Below are positions 20,919 to 33,424 of a DNA stretch of 64,000 nucleotides, piece by piece. This DNA comes from Pseudomonas viridiflava (GTDB lineage: Bacteria; Pseudomonadota; Gammaproteobacteria; Pseudomonadales; Pseudomonadaceae). Location: the NCBI RefSeq assembly GCF_900589395.1, contig NZ_UUIS01000001.1, positions 392,460 to 456,459 of the forward strand, written 5' to 3'. A model generated the notes under the pieces. It saw only the letters and a program-made list of their open reading frames with translations. It was not told the DNA's origin and made no database searches. Within the stretch, counting starts at the first letter, position 1. Each line of letters begins with the position of its first letter. The position numbers and the translations under genes were made by a program.

Positions 20919-21836
20919 TTAGAAGTAGCCTTGACGTTTCTTGTCTTCCATGGAGCCTGCGCCATCGTGGTCGATGACACGGCCCTGGCGCTCGGACGTC
21001 CGGGTCAGGAGCATCTCCTGGATGATGTCGGTCAGGGTCTCGGCCTGCGACTCGACTGCGCCCGTCAACGGGTAGCAGCCCAGGGTACGGAAACGCACCT
21101 TCTTCTTGACGATACGGGCTTTCTCTTCCTCGGACAGGTGCTCGAGGATGCGCTCGTCGTCGATCATGATCAGCGTGCCGTTCTTCTCGATCACTTCACG
21201 CTCGGCGGCGAAGTACAGCGGTACGATCGGGATGCCTTCGAGGTAGATGTATTGCCAGATGTCCAGCTCGGTCCAGTTCGACAGCGGGAAGACGCGGATC
21301 GACTCGCCCTTGTTGACCTTGCCGTTGTAGACGTTCCACAACTCAGGACGCTGGTTCTTCGGGTCCCAGCGGTGCTTGCTGTCGCGGAACGAGTAGACAC
21401 GCTCCTTGGCCCTGGACTTTTCTTCGTCGCGGCGCGCACCGCCAAAGGCGGCATCGAAGCCGTACTTGTCCAGTGCCTGCTTGAGGCCCTGGGTCTTCAT
21501 GATGTCGGTGTGCTTGGCACTGCCGTGGGTGAAGGGGTTGATGCCCTGCGCCACACCCTCGGGGTTGACGTGGGTGATCAGCTCAAGGCCCATTTCCTCG
21601 ACCATCTTGTCGCGGAAGCTGTACATCTCCTGGAACTTCCAGCGGGTATCGACGTGCATCACCGGAAACGGCAGCTTGCCCGGAAAAAAGGCCTTGCGTG
21701 CCAGATGCAGCATCACGGCCGAATCCTTGCCGATCGAGTACAGCATCACCGGGTTATCGAACTCGGCGGCGACCTCGCGGATGATGTGGATGCTTTCCGC
21801 CTCCAGCTGTTTCAGATGCGTCAGTTTGTCAACCAT
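20919..21836 (-). CDS. cysD: Sulfate adenylyltransferase subunit 2 (CysD)
   Basis: Catalytic ATP sulfurylase subunit that joins sulfate and ATP to make APS. It has 305 residues with the PP-loop motif [12 protein letters not shown] (about residues 34-45) typical of ATP pyrophosphatases. Forms a heterodimer with the GTPase part of CysNC. First gene of the two-gene operon; expected to be under CysB, although no binding site can be assigned with confidence. Confidence 0.97.
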   Translation of the reverse strand: MVDKLTHLKQLEAESIHIIREVAAEFDNPVMLYSIGKDSAVMLHLARKAFFPGKLPFPVMHVDTRWKFQEMYSFRDKMVEEMGLELITHVNPEGVAQGINPFTHGSAKHTDIMKTQGLKQALDKYGFDAAFGGARRDEEKSRAKERVYSFRDSKHRWDPKNQRPELWNVYNGKVNKGESIRVFPLSNWTELDIWQYIYLEGIPIVPLYFAAEREVIEKNGTLIMIDDERILEHLSEEEKARIVKKKVRFRTLGCYPLTGAVESQAETLTDIIQEMLLTRTSERQGRVIDHDGAGSMEDKKRQGYF

Positions 21837-21924
21837 GGCTACTCACGGATTGCATTCGTTGTGGACCGGGATTCGGGGCGGGCCCAAGTCCCGCGGCGGC
21901 CTGCGGGCCGTATTCGAGCCGGGC

Positions 21925-21953
21925 ACTTTATCATGCCGGGCAGCGTGTCTTAA
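21925..21953 (-). promoter_or_regulatory. Putative cysD promoter
   Basis: Minus strand TTAAGA (21948-21953), a 17-bp spacer and TAAAGT (21925-21930), both 4 of 6 against consensus. The weak hexamers would suit an activator-dependent promoter. Confidence 0.4.
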
Positions 21954-21963
21954 GCGACGCGGA

Positions 21964-21980
21964 TAGATCGAAAGGATCTA
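21964..21980. repeat. Perfect inverted repeat upstream of the cysD promoter
   Basis: TAGATC, GAAAG, TAGATC complement (GATCTA): 6-bp arms, 5-bp centre, located 10 bp upstream of the proposed -35 element. Could be an operator half of the cys promoter or a short hairpin after the Nif3-like gene. Confidence 0.4.
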
Positions 21981-22042
21981 ACGATATGCCTTCTCGTTTT
22001 GACCCTTTGGCACCGCCACCCGATAAGTCATGGAGTGACGCC

Positions 22043-22801
22043 TCAGATGGGGTTGGGGCAGTCGATGAAGGTGTGCTCCACGGCAAAGCGCCGGGCCAGG
22101 TAATCGCCCAGCGCCTGCACGCCGTAGCGCTCGGTCGCATGGTGACCGGCGGCAATGAAGCTGATGTCGTTTTCACGGGCACTGTGGAAGGTCTGCTCGG
22201 ATGCCTCGCCGCTCAGGAACAGGTCGACACCCTCGGCGATCGCCTGATCGATGTAACCCTGCCCGCCCCCGGTGCACCAGCCGACCCGGCGGATCATCGA
22301 ACGCCCCTCGATCAACAGGGGTTCACGTCCCAGGACCTCGTGGACCCGGCGGGCAAAGTCCCGAGCGCTGAGCGGTTCGGCCAGAGAACCGACCAGCCCG
22401 ACCACGCGTGGATTTTCAGGGTCCAGCGGGCCTTCGACGGTGATGTCCAGTTGCCGCGCCAACTGGACGTTATTGCCGACCTCAGGGTGTACATCCAGTG
22501 GCAAGTGGTAGGCCAACAGGCTGATGTCGTGCCTGAGCAGGGTTTTCAGCCGGCGCTGCTTCATGCCGACCACGCACGGGTTTTCCCCTTTCCAGAAATA
22601 GCCGTGATGAACCAGGATCAGGTCGGCCTGGGCCTCGACAGCGGCATCCAGCAAGGCCTGGCTGGCGGTCACGCCGCTGACGATGCGCATGACCTGGGGA
22701 CGCCCTTCGACCTGCAGGCCATTGGGGCAGTAATCCTGGATGCGGGCGCTGTTGAGGTAGCGGTCGGCTTCTTCGACCAGGGTGCTGAGGGCTACGGCCA
22801 T
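22043..22801 (-). CDS. Nif3-like dinuclear metal centre hexameric protein (YbgI family)
   Basis: Member of the NIF3/YbgI family: toroidal hexamers with a two-metal site. It has 252 residues. Expected metal ligands are visible in LVHHGYFWKG (His-His) and in the C-terminal FIAAGHHATERYG. YbgI-type proteins are often annotated as GTP cyclohydrolase 1 type 2, but that activity is not established for this family, so no function is assigned. Convergent spacing is absent; it is upstream of cysD on the same strand and divergent from algW. Confidence 0.9.
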   Translation of the reverse strand: MAVALSTLVEEADRYLNSARIQDYCPNGLQVEGRPQVMRIVSGVTASQALLDAAVEAQADLILVHHGYFWKGENPCVVGMKQRRLKTLLRHDISLLAYHLPLDVHPEVGNNVQLARQLDITVEGPLDPENPRVVGLVGSLAEPLSARDFARRVHEVLGREPLLIEGRSMIRRVGWCTGGGQGYIDQAIAEGVDLFLSGEASEQTFHSARENDISFIAAGHHATERYGVQALGDYLARRFAVEHTFIDCPNPI

Positions 22802-22870
22802 GTAAGGATTCCTCTATGGGTGGCCCGGCCTCGCTTATCGAGGCACGAGCCGGCAAGGCGACATCATTTA

Positions 22871-22887
22871 TTGCACATGAAGTGCAA
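22871..22887. promoter_or_regulatory. Perfect palindrome overlapping the algW promoter
   Basis: TTGCAC, ATGAA, GTGCAA: 6-bp perfect arms with a 5-bp centre. Its last two bases overlap the first bases of the proposed algW -35 element, the right place for a repressor or activator site. Confidence 0.45.
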
Positions 22888-22913
22888 GACAGCGCACGCG
22901 GTGCTCGTATAAT
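22886..22913 (+). promoter_or_regulatory. Putative algW promoter
   Basis: AAGACA (22886-22891), a 16-bp spacer, and a perfect TATAAT (22908-22913), 63 bp upstream of the algW ATG. Confidence 0.55.
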
Positions 22914-22976
22914 GCCCGCCATTATGGCGCACCCCCGCGAAAAATTTCTGCGCCCGCACCCTCAGGACCTCACTCA

Positions 22977-24143
<1,167 letters not shown>

Positions 24144-24158
24144 ACGGCGGGCCGCGCC

Positions 24159-25211
24159 TCAGATACCGCTCAAGCCGTCCAGCAGAGCCTGGTTCTGCTC
24201 GGGCGTGCCGATGCTGATACGCAGGAACTGGGCGATGCGCGCCTGCTTGAAGTGGCGCACGATCACCCCCTGCTCGCGCAGGGTCGCCGCCAGACCGGCG
24301 GCATCATGGTGCGGGTGGCGGGCAAAGATGAAGTTGGCCGCCGACGGCAGCACCTCGAAGCCCTTGGCCTGCAACTGCTCGATCAGCACTTCACGGCTGG
24401 CAATCACTGCATTGCGCGTGGTGTCGAAGTGCGCCTGGTCTTCGAACGCCGCCGTTGCCCCGACAATGGCCAGACGGTCCAGCGGGTAGGAGTTGAAGCT
24501 GTTCTTGACCCGCTCCAGCGCCTCGATCAGGTCCGGATGCCCCACCGCCAGGCCCACTCGCAGCCCGGCCAGCGAGCGCGACTTGGACAGGGTCTGGGTG
24601 ACCAGCAGGTTCGGATAACGCTGCACCAGGGCAATGGCCGTTTCACCGCCGAAATCGATGTAGGCCTCATCCACCACCACCACCGAATCCGGGCTGGCCT
24701 TGAGGATCTGCTCGACCGCTTCCAGCGCCAGCAGGCAACCAGTGGGCGCGTTCGGGTTTGGGAAGATGATCCCGCCGTTGGGCCGCGCGTAGTCCTGCGG
24801 CCGGATCTGGAAGTGCTCATCCAGCGCGACGGTTTCGTGCGCGACGCCGTACAGGCCGCAATACACCGGATAGAAGCTGTAGCTGATGTCCGGGAATAAT
24901 AGCGGCAGGTCGTGCTGGAACAGGCCGTGGAAGATGTGCGCCAGCACCTCATCCGAGCCGTTGCCGAGAAACACGTGGCTGGCCGGCACCTGGTAGTAAC
25001 GGGCCACGGCCTGCTTGAGCAGGTCGCTGTTGGGGTCCGGGTACAGGCGCAGGTCGTCGCCCAGCTCGGCGCGCATGGCTTGCAGGGCCCTGGGCGAGGG
25101 GCCATAGGGGTTTTCATTGGTGTTGAGCTTGACCAGCCTGGTCAGCCTGGGCTGCTCGCCCGGCACATAGGGCACCAGGCTTTTGACGAAAGGACTCCAG
25201 AATCTGCTCAT
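24159..25211 (-). CDS. hisC: Histidinol-phosphate aminotransferase
   Basis: PLP enzyme that transaminates imidazole acetol-phosphate to histidinol-phosphate. From the ATG at 25211 it is 350 residues ([20 protein letters not shown]). The PLP lysine lies in [14 protein letters not shown] (about residue 220); NENPYGPS and FPNPNAPTG are typical substrate and cofactor regions. It begins one base after the hisD stop, so the two are co-translated. A longer upstream frame would run into hisD. Confidence 0.96.
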   Translation of the reverse strand: MSRFWSPFVKSLVPYVPGEQPRLTRLVKLNTNENPYGPSPRALQAMRAELGDDLRLYPDPNSDLLKQAVARYYQVPASHVFLGNGSDEVLAHIFHGLFQHDLPLLFPDISYSFYPVYCGLYGVAHETVALDEHFQIRPQDYARPNGGIIFPNPNAPTGCLLALEAVEQILKASPDSVVVVDEAYIDFGGETAIALVQRYPNLLVTQTLSKSRSLAGLRVGLAVGHPDLIEALERVKNSFNSYPLDRLAIVGATAAFEDQAHFDTTRNAVIASREVLIEQLQAKGFEVLPSAANFIFARHPHHDAAGLAATLREQGVIVRHFKQARIAQFLRISIGTPEQNQALLDGLSGI

Positions 25212-25212
25212 G

Positions 25213-26559
25213 TCATTTGCCTTGTTCAGTGTGCACGGGTTGCCAGGCGGTGTCGGTGATACGGTATTCGGCGCTGCGGGCATGGCCACTCAACGATTCG
25301 CCACGCGCCAGTACCGAGGCGGTCTTGCCCAGCTCGGACGCGCCTTGCGGCGAGCAGAAGATGATCGAGGAGCGCTTCTGGAAGTCATACACGCCCAGCG
25401 GCGAGGAAAACCGTGCCGTGCCGGAAGTCGGCAACACGTGGTTGGGACCGGCGCAGTAATCGCCCAGCGCCTCGCTGGTATGGCGGCCCATGAAGATCGC
25501 GCCGGCATGGCGGATCTGTGGCAGCCAGGCCTGCGGATCTTCCACCGACAGCTCAAGGTGCTCGGGCGCAATGCGGTTGGCTACATCGATGGCCTGTTGC
25601 ATGTCGGCCACCTTGATCAGCGCGCCACGACCGTTGATCGAGGTCTCGATGATGGTGGCGCGGTCCATGCCCGGCAGCAGCCTGGCGATGCTGGCCGCCA
25701 CACGGTCGAGAAACTCGCCATCAGGGCTGACCAGGATGGCCTGGGCATCCTCATCATGTTCGGCCTGGGAAAACAGGTCCATGGCAATCCAGTCCGGATC
25801 CGTCTGGCCATCGCAGACGACCAGGATTTCCGAGGGGCCGGCGATCATGTCGATGCCGACCTGGCCAAAGACATGACGCTTGGCCGTGGCCACATAGATG
25901 TTGCCGGGGCCGACGACCTTGTCGACCTTCGGTACGCTTTCAGTGCCGTAGGCCAGGGCTGCGACGGCCTGAGCGCCACCGATGGTGAAGACCCGGTCGA
26001 CGCCGGCGATACAGGCGGCAGCCAGCACCAGTTCGTTGATTTCACCGCGCGGGGTCGGCACCACCATGACCACTTCAATCACGCCGGCCACTTTGGCGGG
26101 GATGGCATTCATCAGCACCGAAGAGGGATACGACGCCTTGCCGCCCGGCACGTACAGGCCGGCACGGTCCAGCGGCGTGACTTTCTGGCCCAGCACCGTG
26201 CCGTCAGCCTCGGTGTAGCTCCAGGAGTCCTGTTTCTGCCTTTCGTGGTAGCTGCGTACACGCTCGGCGGCCACTTCCAGCGCCTCGCGCTGGGTGTCGC
26301 TGATGCGGGTCAGGGCCAGTTCCAAACGAGCACGCGGCAGGATCAGATCGGCCATCGAGGCGACTTCAAGGCCATCGAAGCGCTGGGTGAACTCCACCAG
26401 CGCGGCATCGCCACGCTCGCGAACGGCCTTGATGATGTCCAGGACCCGCTGGTTGACCGAGTCGTCGGACACGCTTTCCCAGCTCAGCAGATGATCCAGA
26501 TGTCGGGCGAAATCCGGGTCGGCAGCATCGAGTCGGCGTATTGCAGTGGACGTGGTCAT
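25213..26559 (-). CDS. hisD: Histidinol dehydrogenase
   Basis: Zinc enzyme that makes histidine from histidinol in two NAD-dependent oxidations. The ATG at 26559 gives 448 residues ([18 protein letters not shown]). Recognisable blocks are [22 protein letters not shown] (two parts), [29 protein letters not shown] and the late histidine in APEHLEL (metal and catalytic region). Middle gene of hisG-hisD-hisC. Confidence 0.97.
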   Translation of the reverse strand: MTTSTAIRRLDAADPDFARHLDHLLSWESVSDDSVNQRVLDIIKAVRERGDAALVEFTQRFDGLEVASMADLILPRARLELALTRISDTQREALEVAAERVRSYHERQKQDSWSYTEADGTVLGQKVTPLDRAGLYVPGGKASYPSSVLMNAIPAKVAGVIEVVMVVPTPRGEINELVLAAACIAGVDRVFTIGGAQAVAALAYGTESVPKVDKVVGPGNIYVATAKRHVFGQVGIDMIAGPSEILVVCDGQTDPDWIAMDLFSQAEHDEDAQAILVSPDGEFLDRVAASIARLLPGMDRATIIETSINGRGALIKVADMQQAIDVANRIAPEHLELSVEDPQAWLPQIRHAGAIFMGRHTSEALGDYCAGPNHVLPTSGTARFSSPLGVYDFQKRSSIIFCSPQGASELGKTASVLARGESLSGHARSAEYRITDTAWQPVHTEQGK

Positions 26560-26682
26560 AGCGAGGGCCTCAGTGATTGGCGGATGCTCAGGTGCCATAA
26601 GCTACCAAGCTATCCGCGCTGACACCTGAGAAATTTGGCTATGACACGGATAGCTGGGCGCGGCGAATGCCGCGCAGGAAGG

Positions 26683-27318
26683 TCAGCCGTGGTGTCGGGA
26701 TTCGACCGCTTGGCGCAGGGTGTCGATCAGGGCCTGGATGCGCGCATGCTGCATCTTCATGGAGGCCTTGTTGACCACCAGGCGCGAACTGATGTGCGCG
26801 ATCATTTCCTGGGGCTCAAGGCCGTTGGCACGCAAGGTGTTGCCGGTGTCGACCACATCGATGATCTTGTCGGCCAGACCGATCAGCGGCGCCAGCTCCA
26901 TCGAGCCATACAGCTTGATGATGTCGACCTGACGGCCCTGTTCGGCGTAATAGCGCTTGGCGACGTTGACGAACTTGGTGGCCACTCGCAGGCGCCCCTT
27001 GGGCTCGACGGCACCGATGGCACCGGCGGTCATCAGCTTGCAGCGGGCAATGTTCAGGTCCAGCGGCTCGTACAGCCCCTGGCCGCCGTATTCCATCAGC
27101 ACGTCCTTGCCGGCGACCCCCAGGTCGGCCGCGCCGTGTTCGACATAGGTCGGCACGTCGGTGGCCCGCACGATCAACAGGCGCACATCGTCCTGGGTCG
27201 TGGGAATGATGAGCTTGCGGCTCTTGTCCGGATTCTCGGTCGGCACGATGCCGGCTGCAGCGAGCAGCGGCAGGGTGTCATCGAGGATGCGGCCCTTGGA
27301 CAGTGCGATGGTCAACAT
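26683..27318 (-). CDS. hisG: ATP phosphoribosyltransferase, short form
   Basis: First step of histidine synthesis: joins ATP and PRPP. At 211 residues it is the short form, which lacks the C-terminal regulatory domain and works as a hetero-octamer with His[25 protein letters not shown] and [18 protein letters not shown] blocks are present (here [15 protein letters not shown]). HisZ is not in this window; in Pseudomonas it lies elsewhere. It sits between murA and hisD on the same strand. Confidence 0.97.
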   Translation of the reverse strand: MLTIALSKGRILDDTLPLLAAAGIVPTENPDKSRKLIIPTTQDDVRLLIVRATDVPTYVEHGAADLGVAGKDVLMEYGGQGLYEPLDLNIARCKLMTAGAIGAVEPKGRLRVATKFVNVAKRYYAEQGRQVDIIKLYGSMELAPLIGLADKIIDVVDTGNTLRANGLEPQEMIAHISSRLVVNKASMKMQHARIQALIDTLRQAVESRHHG

Positions 27319-27467
27319 GGAAAACGTAAGTCCTTATCAGGAAACTCATGCCCTGGTGCACCCAGGGCTTGCCCGGCCTGTAAACGCGCAAAACGCCACG
27401 GACCGGGTCACGCATTAGAAATCACAGCGGCGTGCAAAGCAACGGCCTCCAGAGAGGCCGTTGTCGA

Positions 27468-28995
<1,528 letters not shown>

Positions 28996-29041
28996 GCTTA
29001 ACCTCGTTCGGCGCTCGGTGCGCGCGGGTCGGCCATGATAC

Positions 29042-29096
29042 AAAAAAGCCCCTGCGATGCGAACCCTCATCAGAGCGTGGCGACCAGGGGCTTTCG
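29042..29096 (-). terminator. Rho-independent terminator after mlaB
   Basis: Minus strand GAAAGCCCCTG and CAGGGGCTTTTTT form an 11-bp stem around a 31-nt inner segment that can itself fold, ending in a T-run. It separates the mla operon from ibaG-murA. Confidence 0.75.
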
Positions 29097-29097
29097 A

Positions 29098-29415
29098 TCA
29101 GGCAGTTAACGATTGAGTGTTCAAAAGCTCGCTCACACCCGAGACTTCGGCGATCTTGCGCATATCTTCGGGCAGCGAGTGAACACTGACCGATTTGCCG
29201 GCTTCATGCGCATCCCGTATGAAAGCCAGCAGCAGCGCCAGTCCGACACTGCTGGACTTCTCGACGCCGGAACAGTCGATGACCAGGCTGTCCAGGGCGC
29301 TGGAGCGAATCAGCGCCGCACCCTGCTTGCGCAGCTGCGGCCCGGTCAGGTAGTCGAGCACGCCGACCAGGCGTAGCTCACCGGCCCCGGCCAGACGTAC
29401 GGCGGACTCGGTCAT
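29098..29415 (-). CDS. mlaB: STAS-domain protein MlaB
   Basis: Cytoplasmic subunit of the MlaFEDB phospholipid transporter that stabilises the MlaF ATPase. It has 105 residues in one STAS domain; the central SLVIDCSGVEKSSSVGLALL carries the switch-like Ser/Thr region. Its ATG overlaps the mlaC stop (ATGA). Last gene of mlaFEDCB. Confidence 0.93.
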   Translation of the reverse strand: MTESAVRLAGAGELRLVGVLDYLTGPQLRKQGAALIRSSALDSLVIDCSGVEKSSSVGLALLLAFIRDAHEAGKSVSVHSLPEDMRKIAEVSGVSELLNTQSLTA

Positions 29416-30065
29416 TGCGCGCCCTGGCCGGTTGCCTTGTCGGTTTCCTGCTTGGCCTTGGCCACTTCGCCGGCCCAGCCGTCGATGGTCTTGTCCAGGT
29501 TATTGCCATTGCGCTGCATGGCATCGGCGAACTGGTCACGGAACAGCTTGCCGATATTGATGCCGTTGATGATGACGTTGCGTACTTTCCACTGACCGCC
29601 GACTTTTTCCAGCGTGTAGGAAACCGGGTAGATTGCACCGTTAGTGCCCTTGACCTGCATCTCGACGCTGGTGCGGTCGCCGCTTTCGTCCTTGGCCGGT
29701 GCCACGGTGATGCCCTGGTTGTTGTATTCCAGCAGGGCATTGCCATAGAACTGCATCAGGCTGCGCTTGAAATTTTCCTGGAAGCGCTGCATCTGCGCCG
29801 CAGTGGCGTTACGCGAATACTTGACGGTCATGATGCTGCGCGAGATGCCATCGGCGTCCACCACGGGACCCACGATACGGTTCAGCGCATCGTAGAACGC
29901 ACCGGGACTGGCCTTGTACTGTTCCTTGTTGGCCGACAGGTCGCTGAGCAGTTCGCGGGTGGTGCGCTCCACCAGATCGTGGGCAGACGGTGCGGCGGCG
30001 GCATTGGCCAGTAGCGGCATCATGGCCAGCAAAACCAGCAGGCCGCGGCGCAGGGTAGAAATCAT
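29412..30065 (-). CDS. mlaC: Periplasmic phospholipid-binding protein MlaC
   Basis: Shuttles phospholipids between MlaA at the outer membrane and MlaD at the inner membrane. The ATG at 30065, 8 nt after GGAG, gives 217 residues with a cleavable signal peptide (RRGLLVLLAMMPLLANAAAA). The body has the family features GPVVDADGISRSIM and VRNVIINGINIGKLFRDQF. A low-complexity Lys/Ala/Gln tail ends it. MlaA is not encoded in this window. Confidence 0.94.
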   Translation of the reverse strand: MISTLRRGLLVLLAMMPLLANAAAAPSAHDLVERTTRELLSDLSANKEQYKASPGAFYDALNRIVGPVVDADGISRSIMTVKYSRNATAAQMQRFQENFKRSLMQFYGNALLEYNNQGITVAPAKDESGDRTSVEMQVKGTNGAIYPVSYTLEKVGGQWKVRNVIINGINIGKLFRDQFADAMQRNGNNLDKTIDGWAGEVAKAKQETDKATGQGAQ

Positions 30066-30076
30066 GGCAAAGCTCC

Positions 30077-30544
30077 TCATTTGGCTTCTTTACTCACTGT
30101 ATTGAGCAGGAATTTTCCGATCAGGTCCTCCAGCACCAGCGATGACTGGGTGTCATGGATCGTACCGCCATCCTTGAGCAGGCCTTCATCGCCGCCCACG
30201 CTGATGCCAATGTACTTCTCGCCCAGCAGGCCCGCCGTCAGGATCGACGCGGTAGAGTCCAGAGGCAGGTTATCTACATTTTTCTGGACTTCCAGGGTCA
30301 CCCGGCCGGTGAAGGTGTCACGATCGAGATCGATTGCCGTTACCCGCCCGATGGTCACGCCCGCCATGCTGACCTTGGCTCTGACAGTCAAACCGGCAAT
30401 ATTGTCGAAGTAGGCATAAAGTTTATAGGTGTCATTGGTCGCACTGGCACTCAGGCCGCTGACGCGCAATGCCAGCAGGAGCAAAGCCAGGATGCCGGCC
30501 AGCAGGAACAGGCCGACACCGGTTTCGATGGCGCGGTTTTGCAT
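30077..30544 (-). CDS. mlaD: MCE-domain protein MlaD
   Basis: Single-pass inner-membrane protein whose hexameric MCE ring carries lipid through the periplasmic face of the MlaFEDB complex. From the ATG at 30544 it is 155 residues: membrane anchor about residues 8-28 (VGLFLLAGILALLLLALRV) and MCE domain about 38-115 with YFDNIAGLTVRAKVSMAGV (start of domain) and LLGEKYIGISVGG. The start overlaps the mlaE stop (ATGA). Confidence 0.95.
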   Translation of the reverse strand: MQNRAIETGVGLFLLAGILALLLLALRVSGLSASATNDTYKLYAYFDNIAGLTVRAKVSMAGVTIGRVTAIDLDRDTFTGRVTLEVQKNVDNLPLDSTASILTAGLLGEKYIGISVGGDEGLLKDGGTIHDTQSSLVLEDLIGKFLLNTVSKEAK

Positions 30545-31341
30545 CAGAAATCTCCAAACATCAAGGCGGTCAGAATAAAGTCCAGGCCAAGCACAGCCAG
30601 CGAGGCATACACCACAGTCCTTGTCGTAGCCCGACCGATCCCTTCGGAGGTGGGGTCGCAATCGTAACCCTGGAATACAGCGATCCAGGTCACTACCAAG
30701 GCAAATACGACGCTTTTGAGAACGCCATTGAGCACATCATCGACAAACGAAACACTGTTCTGCATGTTGGACCAGAAGGAACCCTCATAGACTCCCAGCC
30801 AGTCGATGGCCACCCATGAGCCACCCCAGATGCCGACCACACTGAAGATCACGGTCAGTATGGGCAACGAGATGAAGCCGGCCCACAGGCGCGGCGCCAC
30901 GATGTACTTGAGCGGGTCGACGCCGATCATTTCCAGGCTCGACAACTGCTCGGTGGCCTTCATGTTGCCAATCTCGGCGGTCAGGGCCGAGCCGGCCCTG
31001 CCGGCGAACAGCAAGGCCGCCACCACCGGAGCCAACTCGCGCAGCAGCGTGAGGGCCACCATCTGCCCAACTGCCTGTTCCGAGCCGTATTTGGTCAGGA
31101 TGCTGAAGCCTTGCAAGGCCAGGACCATGCCGATGAACATGCCGGAAACGACAATGATCACCAGCGACAGCACGCCGACCGAATACAACTGACGGATCAG
31201 CAGCTGGAAGCCCCCACTGACATTGCCGCGACCCAGCAGGGCATTGACCAGGAAAATGCCGGAGCGTCCCATCACCGTAACGATATCGATGGCCGAACGC
31301 CCGAGCAGGCGCACGCGATCCATGATTGATTTGTTGCGCAT
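30544..31341 (-). CDS. mlaE: Phospholipid transporter permease MlaE
   Basis: Integral membrane subunit of the Mla transporter. It has 265 residues with about five to six hydrophobic helices. The family signature [14 protein letters not shown] segment reads [18 protein letters not shown] here, and the [20 protein letters not shown] block (coupling region) is clear. Overlaps mlaD by one base pair set and follows mlaF directly. Confidence 0.95.
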   Translation of the reverse strand: MRNKSIMDRVRLLGRSAIDIVTVMGRSGIFLVNALLGRGNVSGGFQLLIRQLYSVGVLSLVIIVVSGMFIGMVLALQGFSILTKYGSEQAVGQMVALTLLRELAPVVAALLFAGRAGSALTAEIGNMKATEQLSSLEMIGVDPLKYIVAPRLWAGFISLPILTVIFSVVGIWGGSWVAIDWLGVYEGSFWSNMQNSVSFVDDVLNGVLKSVVFALVVTWIAVFQGYDCDPTSEGIGRATTRTVVYASLAVLGLDFILTALMFGDF

Positions 31342-32150
31342 CAGCGCTTCCCCAACAGGTCTTCGCGAAAATCCGGCGCGGGATAATGAAAAGGCACCGG
31401 GCCATCCGGTTCGCCGGTCATGAACTGACGAATGCGCGGGTTATCCGACCCCATCAATTCTTGAGGCGTGCCCTGCCCCAGAACCTGGCCATCTCCCACC
31501 ACATAAATGTAATCGGCAATGCTTGCCGTCTCGGTCAGGTCGTGCGACACCACGATGCTGGTAATGCCCAGCGCGTCGTTGAGCAGCCGGATCAGCCGGA
31601 CCAGTACGCCCATGGCGATCGGGTCCTGGCCGACGAACGGCTCGTCGTACATGAGGATCTGCGGATCCAGCGCAATGGCTCGCGCCAGCGCCACACGCCG
31701 CTTCATCCCGCCTGACAGTTCGTCGGGCATCAGCTGGACGGCACCGCGCAGGCCCACCGCCTGCAACTTGAGCAGGACGATGTCACGGATCATGTCTTCG
31801 GGCAGCTCGGTATGAACGCGCAACGGAAAGGCGACGTTCTCGAACACATCCAGGTCGGTGAACAGTGCACCGCTCTGGAACAGGACCCCCATCTGCTTGC
31901 GGGCATCGAACAGATCGCCACGCGACAGCTCGGGCAGATTCTGGCCGTTGACCCATACTTCTCCGGCATCGGGACGCAACTGGGCGCCCATCAGGCGCAG
32001 CAGCGTGGTCTTGCCGCACCCGGACGGACCCATGATGCCGGTGACCTTGCCACGTGGAATACGGATATCGACATCACTGAAAATGTTGCGGGCACCGCGC
32101 TTGAAGGTAACGCCCTTCAACTCGACCGCGTACGCGTCATCGGCACTCAT
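31341..32150 (-). CDS. mlaF: Phospholipid transporter ATP-binding protein MlaF
   Basis: ATPase of the MlaFEDB complex. It has 269 residues with Walker [14 protein letters not shown] (about residues 40-52), signature [19 protein letters not shown], Walker B ILMYDEP, and the switch histidine in VSHD. First gene of mlaFEDCB; divergent from kdsD. The promoter below is proposed for it. Confidence 0.96.
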   Translation of the reverse strand: MSADDAYAVELKGVTFKRGARNIFSDVDIRIPRGKVTGIMGPSGCGKTTLLRLMGAQLRPDAGEVWVNGQNLPELSRGDLFDARKQMGVLFQSGALFTDLDVFENVAFPLRVHTELPEDMIRDIVLLKLQAVGLRGAVQLMPDELSGGMKRRVALARAIALDPQILMYDEPFVGQDPIAMGVLVRLIRLLNDALGITSIVVSHDLTETASIADYIYVVGDGQVLGQGTPQELMGSDNPRIRQFMTGEPDGPVPFHYPAPDFREDLLGKR

Positions 32151-32237
32151 TTAAACTCCTTGCGATACGGCCTCGTCCCTGCGCATGGCCACTGTGCAGG
32201 AGGCAAAGAGGGCAAGGTCGGGCCGGACAAGCCGCGA

Positions 32238-32267
32238 ACTATACCACCGCAGCATCGTGCCACCCAA
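32238..32267 (-). promoter_or_regulatory. Putative promoter of mlaFEDCB
   Basis: Minus strand TTGGGT (32262-32267), an 18-bp spacer and TATAGT (32238-32243), about 90 bp upstream of the mlaF ATG. Confidence 0.55.
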
Positions 32268-32387
32268 GCGCAGAACCGACGTCCCGTGCTTGTGTTCACA
32301 TGCTGTTACGATGCAGGTCAGACACCCCGATCGGCATTACGGTTTCGTGGCCATGCTCGTCTTGATCCGACAACAAGCGATCAGAGC

Positions 32388-32416
32388 GTGAGCGCCAGCG
32401 ATATTAGGGCTATAAT
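32388..32416 (+). promoter_or_regulatory. Putative promoter of the kdsD-lpt operon
   Basis: A perfect TATAAT at 32411-32416 with a weak GTGAGC at 32388-32393 (17-bp spacer), 33 bp upstream of the kdsD ATG. Confidence 0.5.
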
Positions 32417-32449
32417 CCCCGGCTTTTCCCCGGCTGACCGATTTCAGAC

Positions 32450-33424
32450 ATGAGCCCGACCCACGACCTGATTCATTCCGCACAGCGCACCATCCGTCTC
32501 GAAATAGAGGCCATCGACAGCCTGCTGGGTCATATCGATGCCGATTTCGTGCGCGCCTGCGAATTGATTCTAGGCAGCAAGGGCCGCGTGGTGGTGGTCG
32601 GCATGGGCAAGTCCGGGCACATTGGCCGCAAGATCGCCGCCACCCTGGCCAGCACCGGCACGACCGCCTTTTTCGTTCACCCTGCCGAAGCCAGCCACGG
32701 CGACATGGGCATGATCACCCGCGATGACGTGATCCTGGCCCTGTCCAACTCCGGCACCACCAGCGAGATCGTCACCCTGCTGCCGTTGATCAAGCGCCTG
32801 GGCATCCGCATGATCAGCCTGACCGGCAATCCCGAGTCGACCCTGGCCAGGGCCGCCGACGTCAACCTCAATGCCCGTGTCGAGCAAGAGGCCTGCCCGC
32901 TCAACCTGGCACCGACCTCCTCGACCACCGCCGCCCTGGTCATGGGCGACGCACTGGCCGTGGCCCTGCTCGATGCCCGCGGCTTCACCGCCGAGGATTT
33001 TGCCTTCTCGCACCCTGGTGGCGCGCTGGGTCGGCGCCTGCTGCTCAAGGTCGAGCATGTGATGCACAGCGGCGATGCCCTGCCCAAGGTCCAGCGCGGC
33101 ACCCCCCTGCGTGATGCACTGCTGGAAATGACCCGCAAGGGCTTGGGCATGACAGCCATTCTCGAGGACGACGGCCGGCTGGCCGGGGTGTTCACCGATG
33201 GCGACTTGCGCCGCACCCTGGACCGCCCGCTCGACATCCGGCAGATTGTCATCGACGACGTCATGACCGTGCACGGCAAAACCGCACGCGCCGACATGCT
33301 CGCCGCCCAGGCCTTGAAAATCATGGAAGACCACAAGATCAGCTCACTGATCGTGGTCGATGAACACGACCGCCCGACAGGCGCTTTCAACCTGCAGGAT
33401 CTTTTACGCGCAGGAGTCATGTAA
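32450..33424 (+). CDS. kdsD: D-arabinose 5-phosphate isomerase KdsD
   Basis: Converts ribulose 5-phosphate to arabinose 5-phosphate, the precursor of Kdo in LPS. It has 324 residues: a SIS domain (about 30-190) with GMGKSGHIGRKIAATLASTG and LSNSGTTSEI, then two CBS domains (about 205-324) in the second of which HDRPTGAFNLQDLLRAGV closes the protein. First gene of kdsD-kdsC-lptC-lptA-lptB. Confidence 0.97.
   Translation: MSPTHDLIHSAQRTIRLEIEAIDSLLGHIDADFVRACELILGSKGRVVVVGMGKSGHIGRKIAATLASTGTTAFFVHPAEASHGDMGMITRDDVILALSNSGTTSEIVTLLPLIKRLGIRMISLTGNPESTLARAADVNLNARVEQEACPLNLAPTSSTTAALVMGDALAVALLDARGFTAEDFAFSHPGGALGRRLLLKVEHVMHSGDALPKVQRGTPLRDALLEMTRKGLGMTAILEDDGRLAGVFTDGDLRRTLDRPLDIRQIVIDDVMTVHGKTARADMLAAQALKIMEDHKISSLIVVDEHDRPTGAFNLQDLLRAGVM

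Noticed and set aside
19551..21953. 800-codon open frame on the plus strand opposite cysNC and cysD
   Set aside because: It is antisense to two well-recognised genes, has no family features, and long antisense frames are common in GC-rich Pseudomonas DNA because of third-position bias.
32244..32262. TGGCACG-like sequence near the mlaF promoter as a sigma-54 site
   Set aside because: The GG to GC spacing is 9 instead of 10, and the TTGC block is not matched, so sigma-54 should not use it.
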